Assembly: GCF_003254055.1 (NCBI RefSeq) | Contig: NZ_QKZT01000024.1 | Span: forward strand, 16,496 to 80,495 | DNA length: 64,000 bases | Origin: Algoriphagus chordae | GTDB taxonomy: Bacteria > Bacteroidota > Bacteroidia > Cytophagales > Cyclobacteriaceae | Direction of reading: 5' to 3' | Shown here: positions 63,126 to 64,000 of the stretch, one piece after another | How positions within the stretch are numbered: position 1 is the stretch's first letter | Layout: each line of letters begins with the position of its first letter | Notes under the pieces: model-generated | Database searches by the model: none | Seen by the model: the letters and a program-made list of their open reading frames with translations, nothing else | Told to the model about the DNA's origin: nothing | Made by a program: the position numbers and the translations under genes

Positions 63126-63365
63126 ATGGACATACAATCTGTTAAAATAGATCTTATCCATTGGCTTACCCAGCTTCAGGATAAGTCCCTCCTTAAACAG
63201 CTTCAAGTTCTTAAGGAGGAACAAGAAAGTTCTTTTGAATTAAGTGAGGAGCATCAAAAGGAATTGAACAGTAGACTAGAAAAATATGAAAATGGGGAGA
63301 TGAAATTTTCTCAGTGGGATGACGTAAAAGAAAGAATACGAAGTCGAGCCAAAAATGCCCTATAA
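63126..63365 (+). CDS. Antitoxin of a type II toxin-antitoxin system
   Basis: 79-residue acidic, helical protein. The open frame reaches TTG 63120, but ATG 63126 is the better start. A C-terminal block L-S-E-E-H-Q-K-E-L-N-S-R-L-E-K-Y-E-N-G-E with S-Q-W-D-D-V-K-E-R-I matches the small addiction-module antitoxin family paired with RelE/ParE toxins. It overlaps the toxin by 11 bp (toxin ATG at 63355), as is usual for such pairs. Confidence 0.85.
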   Translation: MDIQSVKIDLIHWLTQLQDKSLLKQLQVLKEEQESSFELSEEHQKELNSRLEKYENGEMKFSQWDDVKERIRSRAKNAL

Positions 63366-63657
63366 TTACCAATTATCAGAAGAAGCAGAGTCGGACGTTT
63401 ACGAGTCCTATATTTGGTATGAAACACAACAAATAGGTTTAGGTGAAAAATTTTTAGAATCAATTAATGCTGCCGCCCAAACAATTATTAGCAATCCAAA
63501 AACCTATCGAATACGCTACAAAAAGATAGTAAGAGCATTTGTAGTGAACCGTTTTCCATATCTAATTTTATATGTAGTTAACGGAAACAATATCGATGTA
63601 ATAGCTGTATTTAATACAAATCAGCATCCTAAAAAATGGAAGAAAAGGCTTCAGTAG
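63355..63657 (+). CDS. RelE/ParE-family toxin
   Basis: 100-residue basic protein with the RelE/ParE fold signatures: N-terminal Y-Q-L-S-E-E-A-E-S-D-V, helix G-L-G-E-K-F-L-E-S-I, R-I-R-Y-K-K-I-V-R-A-F-V and F-P-Y-L-I-L-Y-V, ending H-P-K-K-W-K-K-R. It would act on mRNA at the ribosome (RelE type) or DNA gyrase (ParE type); the sequence does not settle this. Translation is coupled to the antitoxin. Confidence 0.88.
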   Translation: MPYNYQLSEEAESDVYESYIWYETQQIGLGEKFLESINAAAQTIISNPKTYRIRYKKIVRAFVVNRFPYLILYVVNGNNIDVIAVFNTNQHPKKWKKRLQ

Positions 63658-63728
63658 TCCTTTAGATCCGTGATACGACAATTTGATTCACTTTCTAAAA
63701 AGGCGGAAATCACCCATTAAACCTTCGT

Positions 63729-63819
63729 TTGGTGCCTGCCGCACTGGAAGGCAGGCCCCCACAAATCGAAATTACTGTATAAAGTATGTCGTTCGTGACG
63801 ACACGAACGAAAGCGAAAA
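63729..63819 (+). repeat. Right flanking direct repeat of the toxin-antitoxin pair
   Basis: Matches 62964-63053: TTTGGTGCCTG, CGAAATTACTGTATAAAGTA followed by TGTCGTTC, and ACACGAACGA. Its core CGTTCGTG ACGA CACGAACG is a perfect 8-bp stem with four-base loop. Confidence 0.65.
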
Positions 63820-64000
63820 AAATCATCAATTCGTAATTACTGAACAGCATCAAAAGTAGAATCCCTGAATACAAACACAAACAATGGCAGCTTCAATTCC
63901 ATAATAGTGTCCCAGCGGGACAGCTCGTTTGTAGCTTTTCAATATTCAACATCCTTCCACGTTCCAGAGGAACGTATGGTGACACCCATAATCACCTTGA
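63820..64000. other. Intergenic end of window with palindromes
   Basis: No gene in this stretch. It holds two palindromes with three-base loops, TGTCCCAGCGGGACA (63908-63922) and CGTTCCAGAGGAACG (63960-63974), the same design as in the element at 43320-43590. Confidence 0.55.

Noticed and set aside
63001..63660. Integron-like gene cassette with attC sites
   Set aside because: The flanking repeats have no attC-type core sites and no integrase is present; the repeats look like ordinary intergenic elements.
1..64000. tRNA or rRNA genes
   Set aside because: No cloverleaf or rRNA-like conserved stretch was noticed in the intergenic regions by eye.

Overview
The window looks like chromosome of a Bacteroidota bacterium, probably a marine member of the Cytophagales (Cyclobacteriaceae-like; the family is an inference). 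Direct support comes from three SusC/SusD pairs, lipoprotein signals, many formylglycine-type sulfatases, TPR and LytTR signalling proteins, and A/T-rich intergenic DNA full of short palindromic repeats. About 39 intact protein genes are supported, plus one disrupted gene and several gene remnants. No rRNA, tRNA, CRISPR array or transposase was seen. Layout: 1-4233 is a scarred region. It holds a sulfatase (371-1915, minus), a phytanoyl-CoA-dioxygenase-like gene broken by one in-frame stop (2479-3279), two further remnants of the same gene's 3' end on both sides of the sulfatase, a probable Fic-protein tail, and a four-unit intergenic repeat array (3361-3975). 4234-25258 is a sulfated-glycan utilisation locus. 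Two tandem S1_11-like sulfatases read leftward. A rightward block then carries a sodium:solute symporter, a sulfatase, a Gfo/Idh/MocA oxidoreductase, an iduronate-sulfatase-like sulfatase, two related beta-propeller glycosidase-like proteins with an L-fuconate dehydratase between them, a SusC/SusD pair, a TetR regulator and a sixth sulfatase. A convergent GH95 alpha-L-fucosidase (25449-28091) closes it. Fucosidase plus fuconate dehydratase point to a sulfated, fucose-containing polysaccharide (fucoidan-like) taken through the non-phosphorylating fucose route; this is inference. 28401-32226 is a signalling set: a LytTR response regulator, a secreted TonB C-terminal domain protein and a TPR sensor histidine kinase. 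32339-48558 is the most unusual part. Two leftward SusC/SusD pairs bracket three exported phosphoesterases: a GDPD-like/alkaline phosphatase fusion, a PI-PLC-like phosphodiesterase and a calcineurin-like phosphoesterase. This resembles a SusCD locus specialised for a phosphodiester-bearing substrate instead of a plain glycan. 49203-53347 holds an outer-membrane beta-barrel protein, a CE15-like glucuronoyl esterase and a sialidase-fold protein. 53550-56363 is a three-gene proton-translocating transhydrogenase operon (pntAA-pntAB-pntB). 56774-62882 holds a Tat-exported Gfo/Idh/MocA protein, a small hypothetical protein, a haem-binding-domain protein, a lipoprotein, a FAD oxidoreductase and another Gfo/Idh/MocA protein. 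63126-63657 is a type II toxin-antitoxin pair flanked by imperfect direct repeats. The sulfatases all carry Cys at the modified position, so a maturation enzyme encoded outside the window is required. Several transport operons have structured leaders. The clearest is an 11-bp perfect inverted repeat just upstream of the first susC, near a palindrome that recurs upstream of the symporter operon.
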